NCBI GenBank assembly: GCA_045532175.1
Contig: JAZSFK010000009.1
Span: 1-40,624, forward strand
Source of the DNA: Fimenecus sp045532175
GTDB taxonomy: Bacteria; Bacillota; Clostridia; Oscillospirales; Acutalibacteraceae
Direction: 5' to 3'
DNA: 40,624 nucleotides
The notes beneath the pieces are model-generated. The model ran no database searches and was not told the origin of the DNA. It worked only from the letters and a program-made list of their open reading frames with translations. Each line of letters begins with the position of its first letter. The first letter of the stretch is position 1. Position numbers and translations under genes: made by a program. Below are positions 6,391 to 14,849 of this stretch, piece by piece.

Positions 6391-8089
6391 GTTTAACTCC
6401 CCAAATGGTTTCGTTATTGTTTCCGATTAGAGAAAAGACTATTCTTTCTCTGTGGTCTTTTGTTTCATCCTTTTGAATATGCAAAGTACCCTCGTATTTC
6501 ACACCATCAATGGTAACTTGAATATGTGGTGTACCGTCAACAAGTTTCCATGTGCCCTGAGTATCTTTATACGAAACCTTTGTGTTATTTCTTACACTTT
6601 CATAAACCTTGAGATTTGAAATTGTTCCGTCTGTATTCAAAGTGATTATTTGTGTCGGTGCAATGATATTATCAACGTCTGCCCAGCTTTCACAGGTATT
6701 ACTTATATTACCATGGGCGATAAACTCATATTCACCACATACCGTTTCCGCTGTAAATAACAGATTCGTAACGGTGTCACCAAGATACTCAAAAGGTAAT
6801 GCAGTTAGCCACCCGTCCTGTGTTCTTACAAGTTGACGAATTCTTGTTTCGTAACCATCAGTGCCATTATTAAATCTGGTATGATAAGCAAGAAGGATTT
6901 TTCCGTCAGATGTTATCATAGCAGAACAATGTCCACCGGAAAGGTATGCGATATCATTAGAGCCAAACTGATAATTGCCAAAAAGCTTTATTCCCGAATC
7001 TGCCCAATCAAGTGCTGTGTTACCAATTGCATCATAGTAAAGTCCGTCAGGTGTTTTGCTACGGAATTGACGGATATTGTATCCACCCAACGCATTGAGC
7101 CCTTTATATGTCACAAACATATAATAGTAATTGCTTACCTCGTCATAAATTATATATGGCCCTTCACCCGACAAGTCATTGTAATGGTTAGGATTAAAGA
7201 GTTTTTTACCAAAATACATATCGTAATCGTCGTGCTCTTCCATATATTTATAGTCGGGAAGACCTGTTCTCTCATTCATTGGCATTATATATGTTCCGCC
7301 AAAGAATGAGCCGTAAGTCATCCAGAGATTTCCGTCTTTGTCATAAAAGAGTGCGGGGTCTATACAATTCGGATAAACCGTATGGTCATAATTGCCTTCT
7401 TCATCAAACCATGGCGCATTAACGACATCATTCATTTTAAATGTGCCGTTTTTCAATAACTTATCAATATTGGTAAAGGTAAAATGTAATGAATTTTCAC
7501 GGATATACTCATTCTTAACAGTTCTGTTATTAAAGCCTGAATACACAACAGCATCTTCATATTCATAAGGACCTTCAATATTATCGCTTGTTGCCATCCA
7601 TATTACAGATGCAGGTGTTCCCCACACAGAGCAGCTTGCATAGTAACAATATTTGTCCATTTTGGGGTTATAAATTACATCTGCTGCCCATGCATTCGTT
7701 TGCCAGCCATTTTCGGGGTAGTTGTTAACTACTTGGTAGGCATCAGTCCAACTTAATGGCTCAGCTAAAACCTCACGGAATGTTTTACCTTCAGGTACTA
7801 ACAGTCTGTTTAAATCCCCTACACCTGAAGCTACACTTGTCCAATTTACTAAATCATTACTTTTTGCAACGGCACAATGTGTTCCGAAAATATAATACTC
7901 ACCATTGGAAAGTTCCATAATTGAGGGGTCGTGGATTGCAATTCTTCCGTTTTCCAACTGACAACTTCCCCCTTCAAGAATTTCATACTGCTTTGCTTCT
8001 ATTTGTTTTGCATTTTGCGGTCCGCCAAAAAATGAGGTAAAAAAGCAAACAACTGCGGCGATAATATAAAAAAGACGATTATAAATCAT
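6386..8089 (-). CDS. Secreted glycoside hydrolase family 43, endo-arabinanase-like
   Basis: 567 residues with an N-terminal hydrophobic signal segment (about 5-22). The five-bladed propeller's three acidic residues are visible: Asp 54 in I-H-D-P-S (base), Asp 244 in C-I-D-P-A-L-F (pKa modulator) and Glu 309 in G-E-G-P-Y-I (acid). The block N-L-W-M-T-Y-G-S-F-F-G-G-T resembles Bacillus Abn2/YxiA-type endo-alpha-1,5-L-arabinanases. A C-terminal beta domain (about 440-567) follows, as in that subgroup. The predicted role is cleavage of plant arabinan outside the cell, and the substrate is inferred. It starts 1 nt after the rqcP stop, in a place where Bacillus has yabP, with GAGG upstream inside rqcP. 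No sugar transporter or regulator lies nearby, so it looks like an insertion into a housekeeping cluster. Confidence 0.88.
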   Translation of the reverse strand: MIYNRLFYIIAAVVCFFTSFFGGPQNAKQIEAKQYEILEGGSCQLENGRIAIHDPSIMELSNGEYYIFGTHCAVAKSNDLVNWTSVASGVGDLNRLLVPEGKTFREVLAEPLSWTDAYQVVNNYPENGWQTNAWAADVIYNPKMDKYCYYASCSVWGTPASVIWMATSDNIEGPYEYEDAVVYSGFNNRTVKNEYIRENSLHFTFTNIDKLLKNGTFKMNDVVNAPWFDEEGNYDHTVYPNCIDPALFYDKDGNLWMTYGSFFGGTYIMPMNERTGLPDYKYMEEHDDYDMYFGKKLFNPNHYNDLSGEGPYIIYDEVSNYYYMFVTYKGLNALGGYNIRQFRSKTPDGLYYDAIGNTALDWADSGIKLFGNYQFGSNDIAYLSGGHCSAMITSDGKILLAYHTRFNNGTDGYETRIRQLVRTQDGWLTALPFEYLGDTVTNLLFTAETVCGEYEFIAHGNISNTCESWADVDNIIAPTQIITLNTDGTISNLKVYESVRNNTKVSYKDTQGTWKLVDGTPHIQVTIDGVKYEGTLHIQKDETKDHRERIVFSLIGNNNETIWGVKQ

Positions 8090-8090
8090 T

Positions 8091-8333
8091 TTACTTTACT
8101 ACCTCGTACATATCCCCTGCAGTCTGCTTTGTGGCATATTCTGTTACTGTAAGGACTTTGTATTTTGTAATCTTCTCACCAAATTGGATTTCTAATACGT
8201 CGCCTTCTTTAACGTCGTAGGATGCTTTTACAACACGACCGCTGACAGTTACGTGACCTGCATCACAAACTTCATTTGCAACTGTACGTCGTTTGATTAT
8301 TCTTGATACTTTTAAAAATTTGTCTAATCTCAT
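8091..8333 (-). CDS. rqcP: RqcP/YabO, S4-domain ribosome quality-control factor
   Basis: 80 residues consisting of one S4 RNA-binding domain (M-R-L-D-K-F-L-K-V-S-R-I-I-K-R-R-T onward), very close to Bacillus YabO. RqcP works with RqcH to add alanine tails to stalled nascent chains on the 50S subunit. Its position downstream of yabM and mazG matches the Bacillus yabM-yabN-yabO cluster and supports the name over the related heat-shock protein Hsp15. It lies after the HU terminator, so it depends on read-through or a weak local promoter. Confidence 0.92.
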   Translation of the reverse strand: MRLDKFLKVSRIIKRRTVANEVCDAGHVTVSGRVVKASYDVKEGDVLEIQFGEKITKYKVLTVTEYATKQTAGDMYEVVK

Positions 8334-8359
8334 AACACAATTCCTTTTATACGTTGTAA

Positions 8360-8390
8360 AAAAACAAGGGTCGCTTTTGGCGACCCTAAT
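8360..8390 (-). terminator. Rho-independent terminator after the HU gene
   Basis: On the minus strand AGGGTCGC pairs with GCGACCCT (8380-8387 and 8367-8374 in window coordinates) around a 5-nt loop, followed by TTGTTTTTTT. A perfect 8-bp stem plus T-run. Confidence 0.9.
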
Positions 8391-8406
8391 TTTTGCAAAA
8401 GTTTAA

Positions 8407-8679
8407 TTATTTAACTGCTGCTTTAAGAGCTGCACCTGCTTTGAAAGCCGGAACCTTTGTTGCAGGAACTGTCATTGTTTCGCCTGTTCTTGGGTTACGA
8501 GCTGTCTTTTCTGAACGTGCTCTAACTTCAAATGTACCAAAGCCGATAAGCTGAACTTTGTCACCGTTTGCAAGAGCGTCTGTAACTGATGCGAAAACTG
8601 CTGCTACTGCTGCGTCAGCATCCTTCTTTGAAATGCCTGCTTTAGCTGCTACTGCTGCTACGAGTTCTGTTTTGTTCAT
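8407..8679 (-). CDS. hup: DNA-binding protein HU
   Basis: 90 residues, the usual HU length. HU is a dimeric nucleoid protein that bends and compacts DNA. It begins M-N-K-T-E-L-V-A-A-V-A and contains the signature G-F-G-T-F-E-V-R-A-R and the beta-arm tip R-N-P-R-T-G-E. ATG 8679 is chosen because GGAGGA lies just upstream. A start 15 nt earlier would place the ribosome site inside the gene. It is alanine-rich and carries its own strong terminator, as expected for a highly expressed gene. It lies between mazG and rqcP, where Bacillus has no gene; I recall this order from other Clostridia. Confidence 0.97.
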   Translation of the reverse strand: MNKTELVAAVAAKAGISKKDADAAVAAVFASVTDALANGDKVQLIGFGTFEVRARSEKTARNPRTGETMTVPATKVPAFKAGAALKAAVK

Positions 8680-8714
8680 TGTGTATTCCTCCAAAAAATT
8701 TTTCTCTTTTATAT

Positions 8715-8736
8715 AAAAAGGATTTTAATCCTTTTT
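8715..8736 (-). terminator. Terminator-like palindrome overlapping the mazG stop codon
   Basis: AAAAAGGATT at 8715-8724 and AATCCTTTTT at 8727-8736 form a symmetric stem that contains the mazG stop. On the minus strand it ends in a T-run, TTTTTATAT. The stem is AT-rich, so it may only partly reduce transcription into the HU gene. Confidence 0.5.
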
Positions 8737-9522
8737 AGCCAAGTCCCAAAGCTTGTCCAATGTGTCCAAGTCAGTATTTTTCATATCCATACCCTGTTCA
8801 TTTGCCATTTTTTCAACCTTCGAAAAACGGTCAATAAACTTGTCCGTTGAGTTTGTAAGGGCTTCTTCACTATCAACCTTCACAAAACGTGAAACATTAA
8901 CTACAGAGAAAAGCAAGTCACCCAACTCTTCGTGAATATTATCCCTATCACCTTTTGCGTAAGCCTCTTTAAGTTCGTTTAACTCCTCGCTGACCTTGTC
9001 AAAAGCACCCTCGGCACTATCCCAATCAAAGCCAACTTTTGAAGCCTTTTTCTGAACCTTATCAGCACGCATAAGTGCCGGAAATTCACGTGGAATTGAA
9101 AGCATAGACTCTGTCTGAGTCTTTTGCTGTTTGGTACGTTTCTTAATAACATCCCAATTTTCAAGAACCTGTTCACTTGTTTCGGCATTAACATCACCAA
9201 AAACATGGGGATGACGTTCAATCATTTTTTTGCAAATTCCGTCAGCAACATCCGAAAGTTCAAATGCACCCTTTTCACGCTCAATCTGAGTATGAAAAAC
9301 AACTTGCAAAAGCACATCACCAAGTTCTTCTAAAAGCAAGTCCTTATCGTCCTTATTGATAGCCTCGATAACCTCATAAGTTTCTTCAAGGAAATCACGA
9401 CGAATAGATTTGTGGTCCTGCTCCATATCCCATGGGCAACCACCCGGCGAACGAAGAATTTCGACAATATCAATCAAATCACTAACATCGTAGCATTCTT
9501 TAAATTTGAAATTATCTATCAT
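8725..9522 (-). CDS. mazG: MazG nucleoside triphosphate pyrophosphohydrolase (YabN-type)
   Basis: 265 residues with two MazG repeats. The first carries C-P-W-D-M-E-Q-D-H and the metal-binding E-E-T-Y-E...E-E-L-G-D (about 48-70). The second carries K-V-G-F-D-W and H-E-E-L-G-D-L-L-F-S (about 160-220). MazG converts NTPs or aberrant nucleotides to monophosphates and PPi. ATG 9522 is chosen because AAAGGTG lies 6 nt upstream; a GTG at 9531 overlaps that ribosome site. Bacillus YabN has an extra N-terminal methylase-like domain that is absent here. It follows the flippase gene by 20 nt in the same operon. Confidence 0.93.
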   Translation of the reverse strand: MIDNFKFKECYDVSDLIDIVEILRSPGGCPWDMEQDHKSIRRDFLEETYEVIEAINKDDKDLLLEELGDVLLQVVFHTQIEREKGAFELSDVADGICKKMIERHPHVFGDVNAETSEQVLENWDVIKKRTKQQKTQTESMLSIPREFPALMRADKVQKKASKVGFDWDSAEGAFDKVSEELNELKEAYAKGDRDNIHEELGDLLFSVVNVSRFVKVDSEEALTNSTDKFIDRFSKVEKMANEQGMDMKNTDLDTLDKLWDLAKKD

Positions 9523-9542
9523 TCGTATCACCTTTGTCTATT

Positions 9543-11306
9543 TTACTCTATAAATCCATATTTTGCAAGTATTTTTGCAATTTTTTCTCCCTTTGGAAGC
9601 ATAACAACGTCATCTTTTGATATTCCCTTAATCAAAAGCATGGAAATTACGTATACAACCGCACCAAAACCGATGCCAACCCCAAGATTTATTATACCCT
9701 TAAGTGAAAAATCAGGAAGGAAACGGTTGCAAAGTCCGTATGATGTATATGCAGCTACACCGCAAAGAACACCGCAAACTGTCGGCTTTATAAATACAGA
9801 TATTAAGTTTATTCTAATCTTTGTTGTACGCACAATGGCTACAAAGTTTATGGCAAAAATTACAACGTAGCAAAGAATTGTACCTATAACCGCACCGTTA
9901 ACATTCAGACTCGGAATTGAAACAAATATAAAGTTTGAAATAAGCTTAACAATTGCACCTACCGAAAGAGAAATAAGCGGTACTTTTGTTTTATCAATAG
10001 CCTGAAGCATATTTGTCATAGGCTGGGAAAGAGCCATAAGGAAAATTGAACATCCGTAAACTGTAAGGACAGGTGCTGCGATAGAAACACCACTTGCTGA
10101 TTCTCCCTTACCATAGAAAAGTGCAAGAATTGGCTGTGCCAACACACCCATACCAATACCGCACGGCATTGCTACAAGCATTGTTACTCGCAAAACTGAT
10201 TCAATTGATACCTTGATTTTTTCCTTATTCTTTATTGCCCAAGCAGCAGAAAGAGTTGGAATTGCACTGATACCCAAAGTCATTGTAAGTGAAGGAATGA
10301 GATTTCTGAAATCAAGGGACAACGAATATGAGCCATAAAGGAAATTTTTAACGTCTGCATCAAGAACACCAATAAGCTCTGTTGAATAAAGACTTCTTAT
10401 GAAATCAAGATTTTCTGCAATCATATATTCAAGTCTGTTCTGAATAGTAATTGAGTCAATAAGGTTTGTGATACTGAAAACAAGTGAGCTTAACGCAACG
10501 GGAATTGCAAATCTTATTATGTTTTTGGCGATTACACCTGCTTGTTCAGGTTTTGGAGCATTTGCTAATTCTGTCTGAGTAATGCTGTCACCCTTTACCT
10601 TATGAAGAATCACAAGATAAATCAAGCCTATAACAGTACCCAAGGTGACACCTGCAGCAGCACCGGCTGCAGCATAAGGATAAATTGCACTTAAAGCCTC
10701 TGTCTCGTTTGCAACTGTTCTTCCGAAAACCGTCAATCCCTGTTCGAAACGAGAAAGTCCGTAGCTGATAACCCATTTTGCGCATACAAGTCCGAAAACC
10801 AATTTTCCTGTTGCCTCAAAAACCTGTGAAATTGCAGTCGGATTCATATTAGAAAGTCCGTTATAATATCCACGGTAGCTTGACATTAAACAGCAGAAGA
10901 AAATTGAAGGTGTAATTACAAAAACTGCAGGGAGAACATCCATATTCTTTGCAGAAAGTGCATAAGGGTATGCAAGAATAAACATCGCCAAAGTTCCGAG
11001 TATACCTACTACAAGAAACAGCCTTTGAGCAACCTTTCTTATAATCTTGACATCACGGTATTTTCCTGTTGCCATAGCTTTTGAAACCATATTGGAAATA
11101 GCAACCGGAAGTCCTGCCATTGAAACTGTATAAATCGGCACATAAAGATTATATGCTGAATCAAAATATCCGCGTCCCACAGTACCTATCATATTGGAAA
11201 GCGGAATCTTATATATAACACCGATAACCTTTACGACAATTGTAGCAAGGCTTAATATCAACGCACCATTGAGTAAGCTTTGATTTTTTCGTGTTTTTTC
11301 TGCCAT
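9543..11306 (-). CDS. YabM/SpoVB-like polysaccharide flippase (MOP superfamily)
   Basis: 587 residues, almost entirely hydrophobic, with about 14 predicted membrane segments. The N-terminus (S-L-L-N-G-A-L-I-L-S-L-A-T-I-V-V-K-V-I-G followed by I-Y-K-I-P-L) and the S-Y-R-G-Y-Y-N-G-L motif near residue 140 are typical of the SpoVB/YtgP/YabM group that flips lipid-linked cell-wall precursors. Placement directly upstream of mazG and close to rqcP matches yabM of Bacillus. SpoVB, needed for spore cortex, is the closest alternative label. Its role in vegetative versus spore wall cannot be decided from sequence. Confidence 0.85.
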   Translation of the reverse strand: MAEKTRKNQSLLNGALILSLATIVVKVIGVIYKIPLSNMIGTVGRGYFDSAYNLYVPIYTVSMAGLPVAISNMVSKAMATGKYRDVKIIRKVAQRLFLVVGILGTLAMFILAYPYALSAKNMDVLPAVFVITPSIFFCCLMSSYRGYYNGLSNMNPTAISQVFEATGKLVFGLVCAKWVISYGLSRFEQGLTVFGRTVANETEALSAIYPYAAAGAAAGVTLGTVIGLIYLVILHKVKGDSITQTELANAPKPEQAGVIAKNIIRFAIPVALSSLVFSITNLIDSITIQNRLEYMIAENLDFIRSLYSTELIGVLDADVKNFLYGSYSLSLDFRNLIPSLTMTLGISAIPTLSAAWAIKNKEKIKVSIESVLRVTMLVAMPCGIGMGVLAQPILALFYGKGESASGVSIAAPVLTVYGCSIFLMALSQPMTNMLQAIDKTKVPLISLSVGAIVKLISNFIFVSIPSLNVNGAVIGTILCYVVIFAINFVAIVRTTKIRINLISVFIKPTVCGVLCGVAAYTSYGLCNRFLPDFSLKGIINLGVGIGFGAVVYVISMLLIKGISKDDVVMLPKGEKIAKILAKYGFIE

Positions 11307-11338
11307 ATTATTTTCACACCCTTGTATTGATTGTATAT

Positions 11339-12265
11339 TTATTCACCTAAAAACTCACGAAGAAGGGAATTTTCGGGAACCATATTTTCTTCTATATCAT
11401 TAAACTGTTCCAATGCTTTGACAATATTATGAATGTTTTCTTTATATTCGTCAGGAACATCACTTTCGCTAATCATCTTTAACGCCTGATGCTTCATAAC
11501 GCAAGGCTCGTAAAGATGAATTGTATCCGCCTTTATATCTGCATTGTCACGATATGGGAAAAGATATTCGTCCTCACCCTTAGTAACATTCTTCCACAAT
11601 TTACATGTATTCTCCACCGTACTGTCACGAAACTTATAGTCACGCACCATACGACGGATAAATCGGAAGGCTCTTTTATTTATAACAACATTTTCATCCT
11701 TGTCATAAATTCTTGTGGATACATTTATATATATTTTTAAGAGTTTGCCTTGAATTTTATCAGTAATTACAGGATTCAGCGCATGAAGTCCCTCAATAAT
11801 AACAACATCCTCACTACCAAGAATTATGTCGTTAAACTCAGTTTCACTCCTTTTGCCCGTGGTAAAATCAAAAACAGGTGTTCTTACCATTTCACCGCGA
11901 AGAAGTGCATTGAGGTCCTTTTCAAGTCGCTCTAAATCAAGTGCATAAACAGTTTCGTAATCCTGTGTCCCGTCAGGAAGATATGGTATATCCTCACGAT
12001 TAAGGTAAAAATCATCAAGACTTAACACATAGGTTTTTACACCGTTTTTCAAAAGTGCTTCCTTGATTTTTCCTGCGGTTGTTGTTTTACCCGCTGAGGA
12101 CGGTCCTGCAAGCATAACTATTTCTCTGCCATCCTCCGAAATAATCCTCTTTACGATTTCGTCAATGGTTTTTCTGTATTTGTCTTCACACTCATTTATA
12201 AAATCATTTGGATTTTCAAGTGCTCTTTCATTGATATATTCAAGTTTATTCATTACATTATCCAT
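11339..12265 (-). CDS. Uridine-kinase-like P-loop nucleoside kinase
   Basis: 308 residues. Walker A is G-P-S-S-A-G-K-T-T at 54-62, followed by L-S-L-D-D-F-Y (the substrate Asp motif) and V-I-I-E-G-L-H-A-L-N (Walker B-like). This is the phosphoribulokinase/uridine kinase family. The core resembles the C-terminal half of the longer Firmicute nucleoside kinases, which carry an N-terminal TGS/ThrRS-like domain. That domain is absent here and only about 45 extra residues precede the P-loop. Substrate is inferred as uridine/cytidine. ATG 12265 has GAGG 9 nt upstream. The 17-nt gap from hemZ indicates the same operon. Confidence 0.85.
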   Translation of the reverse strand: MDNVMNKLEYINERALENPNDFINECEDKYRKTIDEIVKRIISEDGREIVMLAGPSSAGKTTTAGKIKEALLKNGVKTYVLSLDDFYLNREDIPYLPDGTQDYETVYALDLERLEKDLNALLRGEMVRTPVFDFTTGKRSETEFNDIILGSEDVVIIEGLHALNPVITDKIQGKLLKIYINVSTRIYDKDENVVINKRAFRFIRRMVRDYKFRDSTVENTCKLWKNVTKGEDEYLFPYRDNADIKADTIHLYEPCVMKHQALKMISESDVPDEYKENIHNIVKALEQFNDIEENMVPENSLLREFLGE

Positions 12266-12282
12266 TTTATATTACCTCACAT

Positions 12283-13719
12283 TTATAATGAATATGTATT
12301 GTAAAACTCCGTTATTCTTTTCTTTCTGTTTCTTAATTCTTCGTATCCTGAAATATATTCAAAGGGGTATTTAAAATTAAATATACGTTCGATTTCATTT
12401 CCCCTTGGTGCTTTTAACTTTGTTACCGCACCACCACCGCAGGATAATATCGTATGACATTCTTCCATCATAAAAATATTGTAAATACACTCTGTACCGG
12501 TCTTTGCCCAACCGACATTTTCAAGACTACCTGCCGATTTGGACTGGCGATACATATAATACGGATGATATTTATAGTTTAGTTTTTCATAAGCATAGTC
12601 CAGCATCTGTGATGCTAATGTGGCATTTTCAACTGCAATTCTGGGTGAGTTTTGCCCTATTCCCGATGCTCTTTTAACCGCAAGAGTATGAACAGTAATA
12701 TTTTCGGGGTCTAAACATATTGCACTATCAAGAGAATACTTGAAGCCTTCAAGAGTATCCGTAGGAAGCCCTGCAATCAAATCCATATTAATGTTATCAA
12801 ACCCTATTTCTCTTGCAAGATTAAAAATTCTGATTGTATCCTCCGCTGTATGCCTTCTGCCAACGGCATTAAGGACTGAATCATTAAAGGTTTGCGGATT
12901 TATACTTATTCTGTCAACAGGACTGTTTTTAAGGACAAGTAATTTCTCCTCAGTTATTGTGTCAGGCCTACCTGCCTCAACTGTAAATTCACGACAGGTT
13001 GATAAATCAAAATTATTATTTATTGCATCTATCACTATTTTTAATTGGTCAGCCGAAAGAGTTGTTGGTGTGCCCCCGCCAATGTAAACACTTTCAAGTG
13101 TAACGCCGATTTTCTTTGCTATTTCCCCTGTTTCAGTAAGTTCTTTTTCAAGCAACGCAACATACTGTGGCAAAAGATTTTTCGCCTTATCATTTTCAAC
13201 AGAATGGGAAACAAAGGAACAGTAACTGCACCTTGAGGGACAGAAAGGAATTGAAACATACAGACTCATTGACTGCGGCTTTGAGGTTGCAATAATTTTT
13301 TCTTCACAATCGGCTACGATTCTTGCAAGGTTAAATTTTTCATCACTTACAAGCAAGTCGTTTTTAAAATATGCCTCTGCTTTTACTCTGCCCATCTGCT
13401 TTTCAGTATTTATAAGCAATTTAGATGGTCTTACCCCTGTAAGAACACCCCATTTAGGATAAAACCCGGTGTATTCCCCAAAAAGAGAATACACCATTCT
13501 ACCCATTTGCATTTCATTATCATCACATAATGGGGCTGTTAGTGTTTTATTAAAATCTTCAAAGTTTATTGTAACCTTGATTTCGTCAGTGACGGATGTA
13601 AGGAGATTATAGTCCTCACATTTCTCACATACCACTTGGATTTTTTCATCGGGCAGAAATATTCTGACAAGTTTTTCCATTTCATAATGGAATTTGTGAT
13701 TTATTACAAGTAATTTCAT
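12283..13719 (-). CDS. hemZ: HemZ-type radical SAM enzyme (coproporphyrinogen dehydrogenase-like)
   Basis: 478 residues. The radical SAM cluster motif is C-P-S-R-C-S-Y-C with Cys 160, 164 and 167, followed by the SAM-binding Y-I-G-G-G-T-P-T. The about 150-residue N-terminal extension with the G-V-R-P-S-K segment is typical of HemZ rather than HemN/HemW. In Bacillus HemZ is linked to oxygen-independent coproporphyrinogen III oxidation. No other haem gene is nearby, so the real substrate here is uncertain. Its start overlaps the preceding MBL gene stop as TAATG, so it is translationally coupled. The dtd-MBL-hemZ order is consistent with one transcription unit. Confidence 0.88.
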   Translation of the reverse strand: MKLLVINHKFHYEMEKLVRIFLPDEKIQVVCEKCEDYNLLTSVTDEIKVTINFEDFNKTLTAPLCDDNEMQMGRMVYSLFGEYTGFYPKWGVLTGVRPSKLLINTEKQMGRVKAEAYFKNDLLVSDEKFNLARIVADCEEKIIATSKPQSMSLYVSIPFCPSRCSYCSFVSHSVENDKAKNLLPQYVALLEKELTETGEIAKKIGVTLESVYIGGGTPTTLSADQLKIVIDAINNNFDLSTCREFTVEAGRPDTITEEKLLVLKNSPVDRISINPQTFNDSVLNAVGRRHTAEDTIRIFNLAREIGFDNINMDLIAGLPTDTLEGFKYSLDSAICLDPENITVHTLAVKRASGIGQNSPRIAVENATLASQMLDYAYEKLNYKYHPYYMYRQSKSAGSLENVGWAKTGTECIYNIFMMEECHTILSCGGGAVTKLKAPRGNEIERIFNFKYPFEYISGYEELRNRKKRITEFYNTYSL

Positions 13720-14372
13720 TATTTTCTTCTGAAACGGGTTCTCATATAACGATTGTTTTCACGTTCAAAATCAAGAGTTGTATCTTCCTCGTGACCGGGA
13801 TAAACCTTGTAGTCACCCTCCAACTCACCAATTTTTGCAAGTGAACGTAATTCCTGACGACCGTTACCGCCATAAAAATCTGTTCTTCCTGCACAAAGTC
13901 TGAAAAGAGTGTCACCTGAAAACATAATCTTTTCTTCCTTTAAAAGATAACACGCACCGCCAAGTGTATGACCCGGAGTATGCATAACTGTAATTTTACT
14001 ATTTCCAAACTCTAATTCTGTTCCGTCTTCTGCAGCGATATCAGCCTCAACCACAGGTAAAACATATCCTGTACAACTTTCATTAAAGAGATTCTTATCA
14101 CCATCAGAAAGAAGCTCCTCGTCATCCTTATGGATAACAACCTTTGCTCCTGTTTTTTCTTTCACAAGTTTTGCACCGCAGATATGGTCAAAGTGTCCGT
14201 GAGTCAAAAGAATGTATTTTACATCCTTACCATTAAGTTTTTCAATAAGGCTCTCTTCAGGTAAAGATGGGTCAACAACCGCAGTTGCCCCTGTTTCTAC
14301 ATCAGTAATAATATAATTATTTATGGTGAAATTGTTTTCCATAATTGCTAAATGCTTTTCTACTGTAATCAT
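13719..14372 (-). CDS. MBL-fold metallohydrolase, glyoxalase II-like
   Basis: 217 residues. The binuclear metal motif T-H-G-H-F-D-H (His 58, 60, 63, Asp 62) is followed by a P-G-H-T-L-G-G histidine and later V-Y-P-G-H-E-E-D, the full set of ligands for a hydroxyacylglutathione-hydrolase-like fold. The predicted reaction is hydrolysis of a thioester or related substrate. Clostridia often lack glutathione, so the physiological substrate is unknown. The start is ambiguous: ATG 14372 gives the usual N-terminus and has GAGAGG 12 nt upstream; ATG 14405 would overlap dtd by 16 nt and add 11 charged residues. Confidence 0.85.
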   Translation of the reverse strand: MITVEKHLAIMENNFTINNYIITDVETGATAVVDPSLPEESLIEKLNGKDVKYILLTHGHFDHICGAKLVKEKTGAKVVIHKDDEELLSDGDKNLFNESCTGYVLPVVEADIAAEDGTELEFGNSKITVMHTPGHTLGGACYLLKEEKIMFSGDTLFRLCAGRTDFYGGNGRQELRSLAKIGELEGDYKVYPGHEEDTTLDFERENNRYMRTRFRRK

Positions 14373-14389
14373 ATTTTCTGTTTTCCTCT

Positions 14390-14848
14390 CTACTTCATTC
14401 TCCATATTTCCGAATCATAAAGGATTGTCACAGGTCCGTCGTTTAAAAGTTCAACCTTCATATCGGCACCAAAGACACCCTTTTCCACATTTTTTACACC
14501 GTTTTCCATTAGCTTGTCACAAAAATACTCGTACAACTCATTTGCACGGTCAGGATGTGCTGAATGTCCGAAAGATGGTCTGTTGCCTTTCTTTAAATCT
14601 GCACAAAGTGTAAATTGGGAAACAGCTAAAACCTCGCCATCCACCTTTTGAATATCCAGGTTCATTTTACCCTCGTCATCCTCGAAAACACGAAGGGCTG
14701 ATGCCTTTTTTGCAAGAACCTCGGCATCATATTCTGTATCGTCATCCATTACGCCTAACAGAATAAGATATCCTTTTCCGATTTTTGAAACAAGCTCACC
14801 TTCCACGGTTACACTTGCTTTTGAAACTCTTTGAATTACTGCCTTCAT
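14390..14848 (-). CDS. dtd: D-aminoacyl-tRNA deacylase
   Basis: 152 residues, standard DTD length. It removes D-amino acids (and misloaded glycine) from tRNA. The N-terminus M-K-A-V-I-Q-R-V, the S-Q-F-T-L motif at 77-81 and the Gly-Pro motif N-D-G-P-V-T near 136-141 make up the family active site. It starts 1 nt after the rel stop. The rel-dtd pair is conserved in Bacillus, which supports the identity. Confidence 0.97.
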   Translation of the reverse strand: MKAVIQRVSKASVTVEGELVSKIGKGYLILLGVMDDDTEYDAEVLAKKASALRVFEDDEGKMNLDIQKVDGEVLAVSQFTLCADLKKGNRPSFGHSAHPDRANELYEYFCDKLMENGVKNVEKGVFGADMKVELLNDGPVTILYDSEIWRMK

Positions 14849-14849
14849 A

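Noticed and set aside
6833..7309. 158-residue open frame antisense to the first GH43 gene
   Set aside because: It is opposite catalytic residues of GH43, with no family resemblance and no ribosome site.
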